From positions 1 through 64,000 of the forward strand of contig DWXJ01000032.1 of the NCBI GenBank assembly GCA_019119285.1: a stretch of 64,000 nucleotides of DNA, read 5' to 3'. Below are positions 1 to 8,727 of the stretch, piece by piece. Both the position numbers and the translations under genes were made by a program. Each line of letters opens with the position of its first letter. Position 1 is the stretch's first letter. Origin of the DNA: Merdimonas faecigallinarum (GTDB lineage: Bacteria > Bacillota > Clostridia > Lachnospirales > Lachnospiraceae). The notes under the pieces are model-generated. The model was not told the DNA's origin, ran no database searches, and saw nothing but the letters and a program-made list of their open reading frames with translations.

Positions 1-81
1 CCGGCCGCCAGTGCGTAACGGCGTAAAAGGATTGTAAAATACAGTGTGAAATCAGAAAATATACGGAGAGGATGTGGATGT

Positions 82-681
82 ATGGACCGGCTGGACCAGT
101 TGTTTGCATTTGCAAAAGAAGTAGACAAGGAAAAACTCATTGGACGCCAGACGTATCTCGCTGATGGGCAAAGGAAGGAAAATGACGCGGAGCATGCCTG
201 GCATCTGGCGCTGATGGCAATTTTATTCAGTGAATATGCCAATGAAAAAATTGATGTACTGAAAACCGTGACTATGGTACTGATCCATGATATCGTGGAA
301 ATCGACGCAGGGGATACCTACGCTTACGATGAGGAGGCGAAGAAAACTCAGAAGGAGCGGGAAGAAAAGGCAGCCGCAAGGATTTTCGGATTGCTGCCGG
401 AGGATCAGGGCAGCCGTCTGATGGGACTCTGGCAGGAATTTGAAGAAAGAAAGACGCCGGAAGCCAGATTTGCAAGGACCATAGACAATATCCAGCCCAT
501 CATGCTGAACCATGCTTCAGACGGCAAGGCCTGGGAAGAGCATGAGGTCTGTCTGGATCAGATCCTGAAGCGAAATGAGCGGACAGCTGAAGGATCCCGG
601 CCTCTCTGGGATTATGCAAAAGAGCATTTTATCCGGCCGAGCCTGGAAAAAGGCAGGATCCGGCGCGTTCCGTCAGAGTAA
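82..681 (+). CDS. HD-domain phosphohydrolase (YfbR/HD_3-like)
   Basis: A 199-residue soluble protein of the HD metal-dependent phosphohydrolase superfamily. The HD signature is visible as His38 in the AEHAWH stretch, His69-Asp70 in LIHDIVE, and a later Asp in TIDNIQP. Small proteins of this type (YfbR-like, HD_3) are usually 5'-deoxynucleotidases or related nucleotide phosphatases, but the substrate cannot be read from sequence. The ATG at 82 is preferred over an in-frame GTG at 46 because GGAGAGG lies at 65-71 while the upstream start has no ribosome site. The last 53 bases overlap the 3' end of the convergent amidotransferase gene. Family call firm, substrate unknown. Confidence 0.85.
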   Translation: MDRLDQLFAFAKEVDKEKLIGRQTYLADGQRKENDAEHAWHLALMAILFSEYANEKIDVLKTVTMVLIHDIVEIDAGDTYAYDEEAKKTQKEREEKAAARIFGLLPEDQGSRLMGLWQEFEERKTPEARFARTIDNIQPIMLNHASDGKAWEEHEVCLDQILKRNERTAEGSRPLWDYAKEHFIRPSLEKGRIRRVPSE

Positions 682-1354
682 GAAAAAGTTTTTTCATTCC
701 CGGATCCAGGGAGAAAAGGGCTTCCGGGTGCCATTGGACGCCAAGGGCAAACGGATGCCCGGGGATCTCAATGGCTTCCACCACTCCATCGGAAGCAGTC
801 GCCACGGAGCGGATCTGCGGAGGAATGAGGTGGAGACATTGATGATGAAAACTATTTACATTCGCATGAGTTCCAAGAAAATCAGATAGCATGCTATTTT
901 GTGAGACCGTGATCTTATGGCAGGGGTCCTGGCGGGAACCGGAGATCTGCATGTGCTGCAGCGTGGGGGAAGGGCGCAGGGAAAGATCCTGGTAGATGCT
1001 GCCTCCAAGGGCGAGATTCATGACCTGCATACCCCGGCATATGGCAAGGACCGGACGTTTTGCATGCAATACCTTTTGCATCAGAGCCAGATGGAAACGG
1101 TCTGTGAAAAGGTCTGTACTGCCGTGGTCTGTGAGAAGTTCCTCGCCAAAAAGCAGGGGCGTGATGTCCCCGCCGCCGCAGAACAAAAATCCATTACAGA
1201 TCTGCAGGTACTCCGTCAGGATCGCGGCATCATCCAGAATGGGAAGGATCAGAGGAATCCCGCCTGTGCGGGAGACCGCCTCGATGTAAGCTTCTGTCAC
1301 AAACTGCCGGTTGTCTGTAGATCCGCATGCGGCGATTCCGATGACTGGTTTCAT
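629..1354 (-). CDS. Class I glutamine amidotransferase, gamma-glutamyl-GABA hydrolase type (peptidase C26)
   Basis: A 241-residue protein of the PuuD/C26 branch of class I glutamine amidotransferases. These cytosolic enzymes hydrolyse gamma-glutamyl amides such as gamma-glutamyl-GABA. The nucleophile is Cys106 in AICRGMQ, and the His-Glu of the triad lies in VQWHPEA near the C terminus; the N terminus MKPVIGIAACG is typical. The start at 1354 has GGGGAAGG just upstream on the minus strand, so ten extra upstream residues in the longer frame are excluded. It is divergent from the M19 dipeptidase gene, and both could act on glutamyl or dipeptide compounds. The 3' end runs 53 bases into the convergent HD gene. 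Confidence 0.88.
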   Translation of the reverse strand: MKPVIGIAACGSTDNRQFVTEAYIEAVSRTGGIPLILPILDDAAILTEYLQICNGFLFCGGGDITPLLFGEELLTDHGSTDLFTDRFHLALMQKVLHAKRPVLAICRGMQVMNLALGGSIYQDLSLRPSPTLQHMQISGSRQDPCHKITVSQNSMLSDFLGTHANVNSFHHQCLHLIPPQIRSVATASDGVVEAIEIPGHPFALGVQWHPEALFSLDPGMKKLFLTLTERAGSCLFPGSAG

Positions 1355-1420
1355 AAAACAGCACCTTCCCCAATACAATAGCAAGAGTTATACTGAACAT
1401 ATGAGAGGAGCGGATAAAAT

Positions 1421-2386
1421 ATGAAACTGATCGACCTGCACTGTGATACATTATGGAAATTAATGGATCTAAGTGGAAACGGAGATCTGATGAAAAACGA
1501 TGGATGTGTCAGCATAGAAGCCATGAAAAAGGGCGGAACGATGGCACAGTTTTTCGCCTGCTTTACCTATGCAGAGGATTATAAGGAGACAGGCGGGTAC
1601 GACGCCGCCTGGCAGCATGTGCTGGAAATGATCGCATATCTGAAAGAACAGACCCGGATTTATGCAGACCAGATTTCCCTTGCCACTTCCTGTCAGGAAA
1701 TGCGGGAAAATGCCGGACAGGGGAAGATTTCGGCATTTCTTACTGTAGAAGAGGGCGGTGTGCTGAATGGTCACCTTGACCGGCTGGAGGAACTGTACCG
1801 ACAGGGAGTGCGCCTGATGACACTGATGTGGAATTATGAAAACTGCATCGGCCATCCAAACAGCCGGGATGCTTCGGTCATGTGGCAGGGACTGAAGCCC
1901 TTTGGCAGAGAAGTGGTGGAACGGATGAACGAGCTGGGGATGATCATAGATGTGTCTCACGCATCCGATGGAGTATTCCGGGACGTGCTGGAAATCTCCC
2001 GGGTGCCGGTAGTGGCGTCCCACTCCAACTGCAGGGCGCTCTGTCCGCATCCCAGGAATCTGACAGACGACATGATCCGGGCACTGGCAAACACAGGCGG
2101 CATCGCAGGCCTGAACTTTTACGGTGCCTTTCTTGGAAACGAACATGCGTCGAAACTGGAAGAAATGACCATGCATGTGCTGCATATGCTGGACGTGGGC
2201 GGCAGTGAATTTCCGGCCATTGGCACAGACTTTGACGGATTCGACGGAATAGAAGAACTGGATATCCCGGATGCCAGCCAGATGGAACGGCTCTGGGAAG
2301 CATTGCGGAAAAAAGGCCTGTCAGAAAATCAGCTGGATAAGATCTGGAATGGAAATGCAGAAAGAATCTGCAGGCAGATATTGTAA
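1421..2386 (+). CDS. Membrane dipeptidase, peptidase family M19
   Basis: A 321-residue protein of the renal dipeptidase family (M19, amidohydrolase fold), a zinc enzyme that hydrolyses dipeptides. The N-terminal His7-x-Asp9 metal pair lies in IDLHCDT, the bridging Glu in TVEEGG, and downstream metal and substrate motifs in DVSHASD, ASHSNCRAL and TDFDGF. Length is normal for bacterial M19 proteins. No signal peptide is seen, so it is probably cytosolic despite the family name. GAGAGGAG about ten bases upstream supports the ATG. It is divergent from the amidotransferase gene, and a very long palindrome begins at its stop codon. Confidence 0.9.
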   Translation: MKLIDLHCDTLWKLMDLSGNGDLMKNDGCVSIEAMKKGGTMAQFFACFTYAEDYKETGGYDAAWQHVLEMIAYLKEQTRIYADQISLATSCQEMRENAGQGKISAFLTVEEGGVLNGHLDRLEELYRQGVRLMTLMWNYENCIGHPNSRDASVMWQGLKPFGREVVERMNELGMIIDVSHASDGVFRDVLEISRVPVVASHSNCRALCPHPRNLTDDMIRALANTGGIAGLNFYGAFLGNEHASKLEEMTMHVLHMLDVGGSEFPAIGTDFDGFDGIEELDIPDASQMERLWEALRKKGLSENQLDKIWNGNAERICRQIL

Positions 2387-2462
2387 AATGTAAACGGAAT
2401 ATGAACGGGGCCGGGGGATTTTCAGAAATCCCCCGGCCCCGTTCATATTCCGTTTACATTTT
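2385..2462. terminator. Perfect 37-bp palindrome (bidirectional terminator-like)
   Basis: Two perfectly complementary 37-base arms (2385-2421 and 2426-2462) surround a TCAG loop, starting inside the stop codon of the dipeptidase gene. The inner part contains GAACGGGGCCGGGGGATTT. The arms begin with AAAA and end with TTTT, so a hairpin on either strand is followed by a short U run. The core recurs at 10048-10103, bracketing the pilus island. Terminator function is inferred. Confidence 0.75.
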
Positions 2463-2466
2463 AATG

Positions 2467-2494
2467 TTGTTTATTCTGGAGAATTCAGTATAAA
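2467..2494 (+). promoter_or_regulatory. Sigma-A-type promoter of the recombinase gene
   Basis: TTGTTT (2467-2472) and TATAAA (2489-2494) are separated by 16 bases and lie about 50 bases upstream of the recombinase start. It sits just after the palindrome, so the recombinase has its own transcription start. Confidence 0.5.
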
Positions 2495-2543
2495 ATTCTG
2501 TAACATCATTACAATAGACAGAAAAAGGAAAGGCAGGATAGTT

Positions 2544-3398
2544 ATGAGTGAGGAAAAGAAAGTAAACTGGAACAGAGACATAGAAGCGTTTGGTGAGTAT
2601 TTGAGGGAACGGGAGAATTCACCGGCGACAATTGAAAAATATCTTCGGGATATTCGTACTTTCAGACAGTATATGCAAGGGAAAGAGGTCCTGGATAAAA
2701 ATAGTCTGCTTTGTTATAAAACATGGCTGACGGATCATTATCGTGTAAGCAGTGTAAACTCTATGATTGTGGCATTAAATCAGTTTCTGATGTTTTTAGA
2801 GGCAGGCCGGCTGCGGATCCGACGAGTGAAAGTACAGTGTCAGAGATTCCGGGCGGCGGAAAAGGAATTGGATAAAGCAGAGTTTCGAAAACTGGTTGCA
2901 AATGCCAGAGGATGTGGCAGGAGTCAATTGGCCATGATTATGGAAACGATTGGATCAACAGGAATCCGGATCAGCGAATTGCAGTATTTCCGGGTAAAAG
3001 ATATACGAAATGGAATGATCCGTGTTCATAATAAAGGGAAATACAGGATTGTTTTATTACCGGAAAGATTAAGGAAAAAATTATTAATCTATATTGCGAA
3101 AAACGGAATTACCAATGGACCGGTATTTTGCACCAGAAATGGAAAAATAAAGGATCGTTCTAATATATGGAAAGAGATGAAGAAGGTTGCATCAAATGCC
3201 GGAATTGATGAGCGGAAAGTATTCCCTCATAATTTGCGTCATCTGTTTGCACGGATTTTTTATAAAACAACAAATAATCTGATCCATCTTGCGGATCTGC
3301 TGGGGCACAGCAGTCTGGATGTTACCAGGATTTATACGAATGATGGGCTGGAGGAATGGCGTAAAAGTCTGGAGAAGATGGAACTGATCGAAAGCTGA
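2544..3398 (+). CDS. Tyrosine recombinase (likely DNA invertase of the pilus promoter)
   Basis: A 284-residue XerC/D-like site-specific recombinase. An N-terminal SAM-like DNA-binding domain (about residues 8-90) is followed by the catalytic domain. The full active site is visible: Arg142 in GIRISEL, Lys164/166 in NKGKYR, His229 and Arg232 in HNLRHLF, His255 in LLGHSS and nucleophile Tyr264 in TRIYTND. The gene ends 33 bases before a 24-bp recombination-like site whose inverted partner lies 209 bases further on, so inversion of the intervening promoter is the likely job. It is shorter than phage integrases and has no excisionase gene beside it. AAAGGAAAGGCAGGA provides the ribosome site. Enzyme family is certain; the target is inferred from context. 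Confidence 0.9.
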   Translation: MSEEKKVNWNRDIEAFGEYLRERENSPATIEKYLRDIRTFRQYMQGKEVLDKNSLLCYKTWLTDHYRVSSVNSMIVALNQFLMFLEAGRLRIRRVKVQCQRFRAAEKELDKAEFRKLVANARGCGRSQLAMIMETIGSTGIRISELQYFRVKDIRNGMIRVHNKGKYRIVLLPERLRKKLLIYIAKNGITNGPVFCTRNGKIKDRSNIWKEMKKVASNAGIDERKVFPHNLRHLFARIFYKTTNNLIHLADLLGHSSLDVTRIYTNDGLEEWRKSLEKMELIES

Positions 3399-3431
3399 CA
3401 AGAGGAGTGAAATAAAAAGAGACAAAAAAGA

Positions 3432-3455
3432 ACCACATAATATTAGTTATGTGGT
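3432..3455 (+). repeat. Left inversion site (imperfect dyad with 6-bp spacer)
   Basis: The site reads ACCACATAA, TATTAG, TTATGTGGT: two perfectly complementary 9-base arms around an asymmetric 6-base spacer, the classic layout of a tyrosine-recombinase core site. An inverted copy matching 22 of 24 bases lies at 3641-3664. Confidence 0.8.
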
Positions 3456-3657
3456 AATATGGGGGATTTTTCTGAATACTATTGAAACTTCAGATCATTT
3501 AGAATGTTGATTCAGACGTTTTAGAACGCCAGATTTGAAGATATATACAAAGGCGGAAAGAAATCGCCTCAAATCATTGATTTTTCAGGATATGTATTGT
3601 ATAATTTAAAGGATTAAAAAGATTTTCGGGCACAGATAATACCACATAACTAATATT
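3439..3657. promoter_or_regulatory. Invertible promoter segment (phase switch), ON orientation
   Basis: Inverted copies of AATATTAGTTATGTGGTA (18 of 18) at 3439-3456 and 3640-3657 enclose 183 bases with no gene. That segment carries one strong sigma-A-type promoter pointing at the pilus operon. Inversion would turn the promoter toward the recombinase gene and leave the pilins without it. With the adjacent recombinase this is the arrangement of known phase-variable promoters in gut bacteria. It accounts for the gene-free stretch 3399-3708. Confidence 0.8.
3577..3605 (+). promoter_or_regulatory. Pilus operon promoter inside the invertible segment
   Basis: TTGATT (3577-3582), a 17-base spacer and TATAAT (3600-3605) form a near-consensus promoter. 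Transcription would start near 3612, cross the right inversion site and reach the tip adhesin start at 3709. Confidence 0.75.
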
Positions 3658-3664
3658 CTGTTGT
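3641..3664 (-). repeat. Right inversion site (inverted copy)
   Basis: Read on the minus strand this is ACAACAGAA, TATTAG, TTATGTGGT. The spacer and one arm are identical to the left site; the other arm differs at two positions. The opposite orientation of the asymmetric TATTAG spacers predicts inversion, not deletion. Confidence 0.8.
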
Positions 3665-3708
3665 GTAAATATCTTGTGCCTCCGGATCTTTTAAGGAAGG
3701 AGAGGACT

Positions 3709-6432
3709 ATGAAAAGAAGCAAAAGGAGAGTTCTTGCCTTTCTGCTCTGTGTCTTCATGCTGCTGGGGACTGGCATGTCCGCTATGGCGGGAGAAACCGG
3801 AACAACCGGGCCGGATGTTGAGAACAATCATACCGTCACGCCCGGCAGTACGGACGAGCCGGACAGTAATCAGCCGGCTGACAGTCAGACAGGCATAGAA
3901 ACAGGTAATGAAGAAGAAAAAGAAATCTCTGAAAAGAATGAAACACAGGATGCTGCGACAGGTGACGATACTTCGGAGAAGCAAATCTCCGTAGACCATC
4001 AGTTCACTTATGAAGACGAAAATATATCCGTCGTGATTCACGTTGCCGGAAATGTCTCTGTCGTAAAGCAGACGGAAATGTCAGATGAAATTTCTGCGCA
4101 GGAACTGGAGATGACAGTGGTTCCGACAAAGGAGGATCAGCCGGAATATCAGGCTGTAGAAACTTATGTTGCAGAAAACGGCGGTGAAGAGAGTCTGATT
4201 GATATCTCTGTAGCAGACTTGGAATTTACCTGTGGCGGCCAGCCTGTGGATGTTTCTGCCTGTGAGATTACGGCAGAAGTAACACCAACGGACAAGCTTC
4301 AAAAAGCGGCAGATGCCATAGAAACAGAAGATGTTGCCGAAGAGGCGGAAATCGGAGTGGAACTGACTGCTTTGCAAAGTACAGAAGAGGGCCGGGCGGA
4401 AGCCATGGATACGGTGATCGTTGAGAAAGATGAAAAGACACCGCCGGTTATGACACTGGAACTTAATGCAGCCAAGCCTATGCTGCAGCTGGTGGCACGT
4501 TCTGCGCTCAATCCGAAGTTTACGGTGCAGTACTACGCGAACCTTGAGATGACCGATAGAGACTCCGGCGGTTATCTGAAGATCATCAATACCGACAACG
4601 GCGGCTCGAACAAAGGCGGCAACCTGCCGGAAAATGGCGAAGCGAATCCGTCTATGACGGGCTTGTACCTTGTGGATGGCGGTGGCGCCAAGCGCGAGAT
4701 CCGTACCAGCATGGAGCTCACCGAGCTTTACACCGCTAACGAGTACGAGTACTTCGAGGCGCCGAGCCTTCCGTATGTGAACATTTTCCGTGAAAACGGC
4801 AACTACACCGCCAATGAGGTCTGGGTGCTCAAGGAGGGAAAGGACCCCTCGAGCACGAACGAGGCCGACTGGGATGTTACGAAGGGCATCGTCGACGCGA
4901 CGGAGCTTCACTTCACCAACAACCCGGACAAGGCCAATGAGCCGAACACCATCCTCATCAAGGAGGGCACCGTTATCCGTCTTGTCGCCAACCAGACGAA
5001 GAGCGACTACGAAAACGCCGCAACGTTCTACGACTACGACATCACCGATAACGGTAGTACTACGTGGGATGGTACGAACGGTTCACACGGCATCAACAGT
5101 GGGAGCAACTACTCCGGTTCTGGTGCCAAGCTCGCCTTTGGCAACGTCAACACGGGCACGGGACTTGGTAATGAGAGCTGGAACGGCAACACGCTTAACA
5201 AGTTCAATGAGCCCAACAGAAATAACAATCTGCAGGGCACTACGTTCGGGCTGGTGACCGGTCTTGACGGGAATGGCCACATTCAATATGCCGGTGGTGT
5301 CGATGCCCCCAATTTGTTCGATGATGGAGGCGCGACTGGTAAGACCACCTACAATGGCTGGTCGCTCGGGTTCAATCGTGAGGGCGATACGTATACGCTC
5401 AGCTCAGTTTCCGATGACAAGAAGAGCACCCTCCTTGATGGCCTCGAGCAGTTCAACAACCCGGTGACGGGAACCACGGTCTATGACAAAATCTGGACCA
5501 ACAACTTCTGGCCCATGGACGGGCGTCCCAGCACGGATGGTCTTACTGGCGATTATATGGATTGCGGTAAATACGTCGGCTTCGATGGAAACCAGCTTTA
5601 TCCGCCCAGCGACGACGGCCTCGATCACAACAACATGTTCGGCATGCAGTATGAGGTCAAGTTCAAGCTGACCGAAGACTATGTCGGACCGCTGGAGTAT
5701 TACTTCTTCGGTGACGACGACATGTGGGTATTCCTCGATGGCAAGCTCGTCTGCGATATCGGTGGCGTCCACAGCTCTGTCGGTATGTACGTGAACCTCT
5801 GGGACTATATCGAGAAGGGCGACGCGGGCGAGCATACGCTTAAGTTCTACTACACAGAGCGTGGTCTTTCCGGCTCCACCTGCTACATGCAGTTCACGCT
5901 GCCGTCTGTCTCCTCGGCTACCCCGTCGTACCAGAACAGCCAGCTCAAGATTCAGAAGGAAGTCGTGGGCACGGCCGACACCAACGCCGAGTTCAGCTTT
6001 GACATCACCATCGATCACGATACTCTACCGGTCCAGAACTCCGACTACTCGATCGTCCGCTACAACGCGAAGGGCGAGCGTCTGGAGTCCACGCTCCTGA
6101 CTGGCGGTAATGGCACCTTCAAGCTTAAGGCCAACGAGTACGTGATCATCGACTACCTGCAGCATGGGACCAAGTACACAATTAAGGAAACGGGCGCTGA
6201 AGGCTTTGAAGTCAGCAACCAGATTGATAACGGCACTATCAATAAGTCAGAAACGGTAGTCGGCACGATAGCCCAGGGCATTAGCAATTTCGTGCTGTTT
6301 ACCAACACCGCGCGACCCAAGCTGCCCGACACAGGTAGCCTTGGCACATCGATATTTGTATTTGGCGGTGCTTTGTTAATCGCATTCGCTTCTACAGGTA
6401 TCGTATATCGGAAAAGAAAAGGCATGCGTTAA
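3709..6432 (+). CDS. LPXTG-anchored pilus tip adhesin with fibro-slime (PA14-like) domain
   Basis: A 907-residue surface protein. A signal peptide ends near AMAG (residues 1-28), followed by an acidic Thr/Glu/Asp-rich linker to about residue 90 and an N-terminal domain of unknown fold. A fibro-slime/PA14-type domain is centred on FGDDDMWVFLDGK near residue 668, then comes a SpaA-like Ig domain (about 745-865), the sorting motif LPDTG near residue 873, a hydrophobic helix and a basic tail. First place in the operon and large size fit a tip adhesin joined to the backbone by the class C sortase. The ATG at 3709 follows AAGGAAGGAGAGG, so an upstream in-frame start at 3661 is rejected. Codon use changes sharply between about 4500 and 6330 to G/C-ending codons, unlike both ends of the gene. 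Ligand unknown. Confidence 0.88.
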   Translation: MKRSKRRVLAFLLCVFMLLGTGMSAMAGETGTTGPDVENNHTVTPGSTDEPDSNQPADSQTGIETGNEEEKEISEKNETQDAATGDDTSEKQISVDHQFTYEDENISVVIHVAGNVSVVKQTEMSDEISAQELEMTVVPTKEDQPEYQAVETYVAENGGEESLIDISVADLEFTCGGQPVDVSACEITAEVTPTDKLQKAADAIETEDVAEEAEIGVELTALQSTEEGRAEAMDTVIVEKDEKTPPVMTLELNAAKPMLQLVARSALNPKFTVQYYANLEMTDRDSGGYLKIINTDNGGSNKGGNLPENGEANPSMTGLYLVDGGGAKREIRTSMELTELYTANEYEYFEAPSLPYVNIFRENGNYTANEVWVLKEGKDPSSTNEADWDVTKGIVDATELHFTNNPDKANEPNTILIKEGTVIRLVANQTKSDYENAATFYDYDITDNGSTTWDGTNGSHGINSGSNYSGSGAKLAFGNVNTGTGLGNESWNGNTLNKFNEPNRNNNLQGTTFGLVTGLDGNGHIQYAGGVDAPNLFDDGGATGKTTYNGWSLGFNREGDTYTLSSVSDDKKSTLLDGLEQFNNPVTGTTVYDKIWTNNFWPMDGRPSTDGLTGDYMDCGKYVGFDGNQLYPPSDDGLDHNNMFGMQYEVKFKLTEDYVGPLEYYFFGDDDMWVFLDGKLVCDIGGVHSSVGMYVNLWDYIEKGDAGEHTLKFYYTERGLSGSTCYMQFTLPSVSSATPSYQNSQLKIQKEVVGTADTNAEFSFDITIDHDTLPVQNSDYSIVRYNAKGERLESTLLTGGNGTFKLKANEYVIIDYLQHGTKYTIKETGAEGFEVSNQIDNGTINKSETVVGTIAQGISNFVLFTNTARPKLPDTGSLGTSIFVFGGALLIAFASTGIVYRKRKGMR

Positions 6433-6474
6433 GCATTTAAGGAAAAAGATTTAGAAAAAGGAGATAACAGTTTT

Positions 6475-7899
6475 ATGAAATTATTGAAGAAATATTTCGG
6501 CGTACTCCTGGCCATGATCATGGTACTTTCCATGTCAACAGTAGCCTTTGCGGCACAGGGAACAAATGATAACAGCGGTTCTATTACGATTAATGATGCA
6601 GAGAAAGGACATACTTACAATGCATACCAGGTTCTGGTACTGGAAAGCTACAACACAGATGTTGGTGCGTATTCTTACAAAGCTAATGACAAGTGGAAAG
6701 TCTGGCTGGGAAGCCAGACTCAGTATGTATCTATTGATGCGCAGGGGTATGTGACATGGGTAAAAGATGCAGATGTGGCGGCGTTTGCCAAAGCAGCGCT
6801 TGCTCACGCGAAAGAAGCAAATATTAATCCGGTTGCTACAAGAACAGCAGACAGCACAACTGTAAAGTTTGAAAATCTGAACCTTGGTTACTATCTGATC
6901 GATACGACGCTTGGTACACTCTGTTCACTGGATACAGCAGTATCAGATGTTGAAATGTTTGAAAAGAATGAACAGCCTCCGGTCAAGAAAGAGGTTAAAG
7001 AAGATTCTACAGGAAACTGGGGTAACGAAAATACTGCTGAGATCGGACAGACTGTAGAGTTCCGTTCAACTATCGGTGCAAAACCGGGGGCACAGGGCTA
7101 TGTTCTTCACGATGTGATGTCCGCAGGACTTACATTAGATCCGGACTCAATTGAAGCAACAGGGCTTAAAAAAGGTCAGGATGCAAACAGCGGAGATTAT
7201 CATGTTGTAACGACCGGCCTTTCAGACGGATGTACATTCGAGGTTGTGTTCCACCAGTCCTATCTGGATACCATCACAACGAATACGGATATCGTGGTTA
7301 CATACAGCGCAGTGGTAAATGAGAATGCGCAAGTTTCTCCTTCTGCAAACCCGAATAAGACTACATTGAAGTATGGCGAGGACAGCGAATTTGAAACCGT
7401 TCCTTCCGAGACAAAAACCTACACCTTCAAAGTTGATGTTGTAAAGACAGATGGCGATAACAAAGTGCTCGACGGCGCTCAGTTCAAACTTTACGATAAA
7501 AAGACCGGCGGCAGTAAGATCGCATTAGTTAAAGAGTCCGATGGCGTTTACCGTCTTGCAAAAGATGATGAGACCGGTGTGGAATATATCACCACAGTAA
7601 ATGGTCAGCTGAAGATCAAGGGCTTTGACGCCAACACCAATTACTACCTGGAAGAGACCAAAGCTCCCGATGGATACAACAAGCTGGCGGAGCGTGTGGA
7701 GATTGCTGTAAAAGATGCCAATGTGGAAGCGTCTGTTTCCAATGATACCTGGCAGAGCGGCGGCGTGCATATCGTCAACAAGGCCGGCGATCTTCTTCCG
7801 ACCACAGGCGGTATGGGAACAACGATCCTCTACATCATCGGCGGCGTGCTGGTGGTTGCAGCAGGCAGTATGCTGGTCATCAGAAGAAAACGTAGATGA
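6475..7899 (+). CDS. SpaH/EbpB-family major pilin (backbone fimbrial subunit)
   Basis: A 474-residue secreted pilin. A signal peptide ending near AFA (about residue 25) is followed by an N-terminal domain. The segment PPVKKEVKED near residues 165-175 contains lysines suited to act as the pilin-motif acceptor. Two Ig-like CNA-B/SpaA domains follow, the last with an E-box-like YYLEETKAPDGYN near residue 390. The protein ends with LPTTG near residue 441, a membrane helix and RRKRR. These features fit a self-forming isopeptide backbone pilin polymerised by the downstream sortase, whose ATG overlaps this stop. AAAAAGGAG precedes the start. Which lysine is used is inferred only from position. Confidence 0.9.
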   Translation: MKLLKKYFGVLLAMIMVLSMSTVAFAAQGTNDNSGSITINDAEKGHTYNAYQVLVLESYNTDVGAYSYKANDKWKVWLGSQTQYVSIDAQGYVTWVKDADVAAFAKAALAHAKEANINPVATRTADSTTVKFENLNLGYYLIDTTLGTLCSLDTAVSDVEMFEKNEQPPVKKEVKEDSTGNWGNENTAEIGQTVEFRSTIGAKPGAQGYVLHDVMSAGLTLDPDSIEATGLKKGQDANSGDYHVVTTGLSDGCTFEVVFHQSYLDTITTNTDIVVTYSAVVNENAQVSPSANPNKTTLKYGEDSEFETVPSETKTYTFKVDVVKTDGDNKVLDGAQFKLYDKKTGGSKIALVKESDGVYRLAKDDETGVEYITTVNGQLKIKGFDANTNYYLEETKAPDGYNKLAERVEIAVKDANVEASVSNDTWQSGGVHIVNKAGDLLPTTGGMGTTILYIIGGVLVVAAGSMLVIRRKRR

Positions 7900-8714
7900 A
7901 AAAGAACCGGTTCATTACCATTGTGTTGACAGTGGTGTTTCTGGCAGGATTGTCTCTGCTGTTGTATCCCACTGTCAGCAATTTTTGGAACTCCCTGCAT
8001 CAGTCCAGAGCGATTACAGAATATACAAAAGAGGTGGAAGAGATAGATCCTCAGGTAAGTAAGAAACTTTGGGCTGATGCAGAAAATTATAATCAATCTC
8101 TTTTGGAAGATTCGGATCGATTTACGATGACAAAGGAGAAAAAGGCTGAATACGAGAAGCAGCTGTCTGTTAATGGGGAAGGCATTATGGGGTATGTAGA
8201 AGTGCCTGCGATTGACTGCTCACTTCCCATTTATCACGGAACAGATGAAGCGGCTTTACAGGTGGCTGTCGGTCATCTGGAAGGCAGTTCGCTTCCGATC
8301 GGCGGCAAGGGGACGCACTGTGTTCTCTCAGGCCACAGGGGACTGCCCAGCGCAAGACTTTTTACAGATCTGGATGAACTGACAGAGGGAGACATTTTCA
8401 TGTTAAAGGTTCTGGGGAGAACCATGACATATGAAGTGGACCAGATCCTGACGGTGGATCCTTATGATCTGGAGACATTGGAAATCGACCCTGAGAAAGA
8501 TTACTGCACATTGGTGACCTGTACGCCTTATGGCATTAATACACACCGGCTTCTTGTACGGGGACACCGGATACCGAATCTGCCGGAAGAAGACAGCGAT
8601 CAACAGGCAGATAGGGGAAAGATATACGTGATTGTGGCTTTAATAGTGCTGCTGATTATTTTGATCGCTGCGATGATCGTGCTGCTGGTGAGAGCCCGCA
8701 GAAAAAGAAAGTAG
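7896..8714 (+). CDS. Class C (pilin) sortase
   Basis: A 272-residue membrane sortase. An N-terminal helix (about 8-25) and a C-terminal helix (about 240-265) followed by RARRKRK flank the catalytic domain, the usual two-anchor form of pilin-polymerising class C sortases. The catalytic His lies in LSGHRG near residue 146, Cys in TLVTCTPYG near 208, and Arg in HRLLVRGHR about ten residues later. It joins pilin subunits by transpeptidation at LPXTG-like signals. The start overlaps the backbone pilin stop as ATGA, implying translational coupling. The usual DPW/DPF lid motif of class C enzymes is not obvious. Confidence 0.92.
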   Translation: MKKNRFITIVLTVVFLAGLSLLLYPTVSNFWNSLHQSRAITEYTKEVEEIDPQVSKKLWADAENYNQSLLEDSDRFTMTKEKKAEYEKQLSVNGEGIMGYVEVPAIDCSLPIYHGTDEAALQVAVGHLEGSSLPIGGKGTHCVLSGHRGLPSARLFTDLDELTEGDIFMLKVLGRTMTYEVDQILTVDPYDLETLEIDPEKDYCTLVTCTPYGINTHRLLVRGHRIPNLPEEDSDQQADRGKIYVIVALIVLLIILIAAMIVLLVRARRKRK

Positions 8715-8727
8715 GAGGGAACATCGG

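Noticed and set aside
4081..6018. Long minus-strand open frames (276 and 204 codons) inside the tip adhesin gene
   Set aside because: They are antisense shadows of a gene with a clear signal peptide, fibro-slime domain and LPXTG anchor; the G/C-ending codons there remove stops on the other strand.
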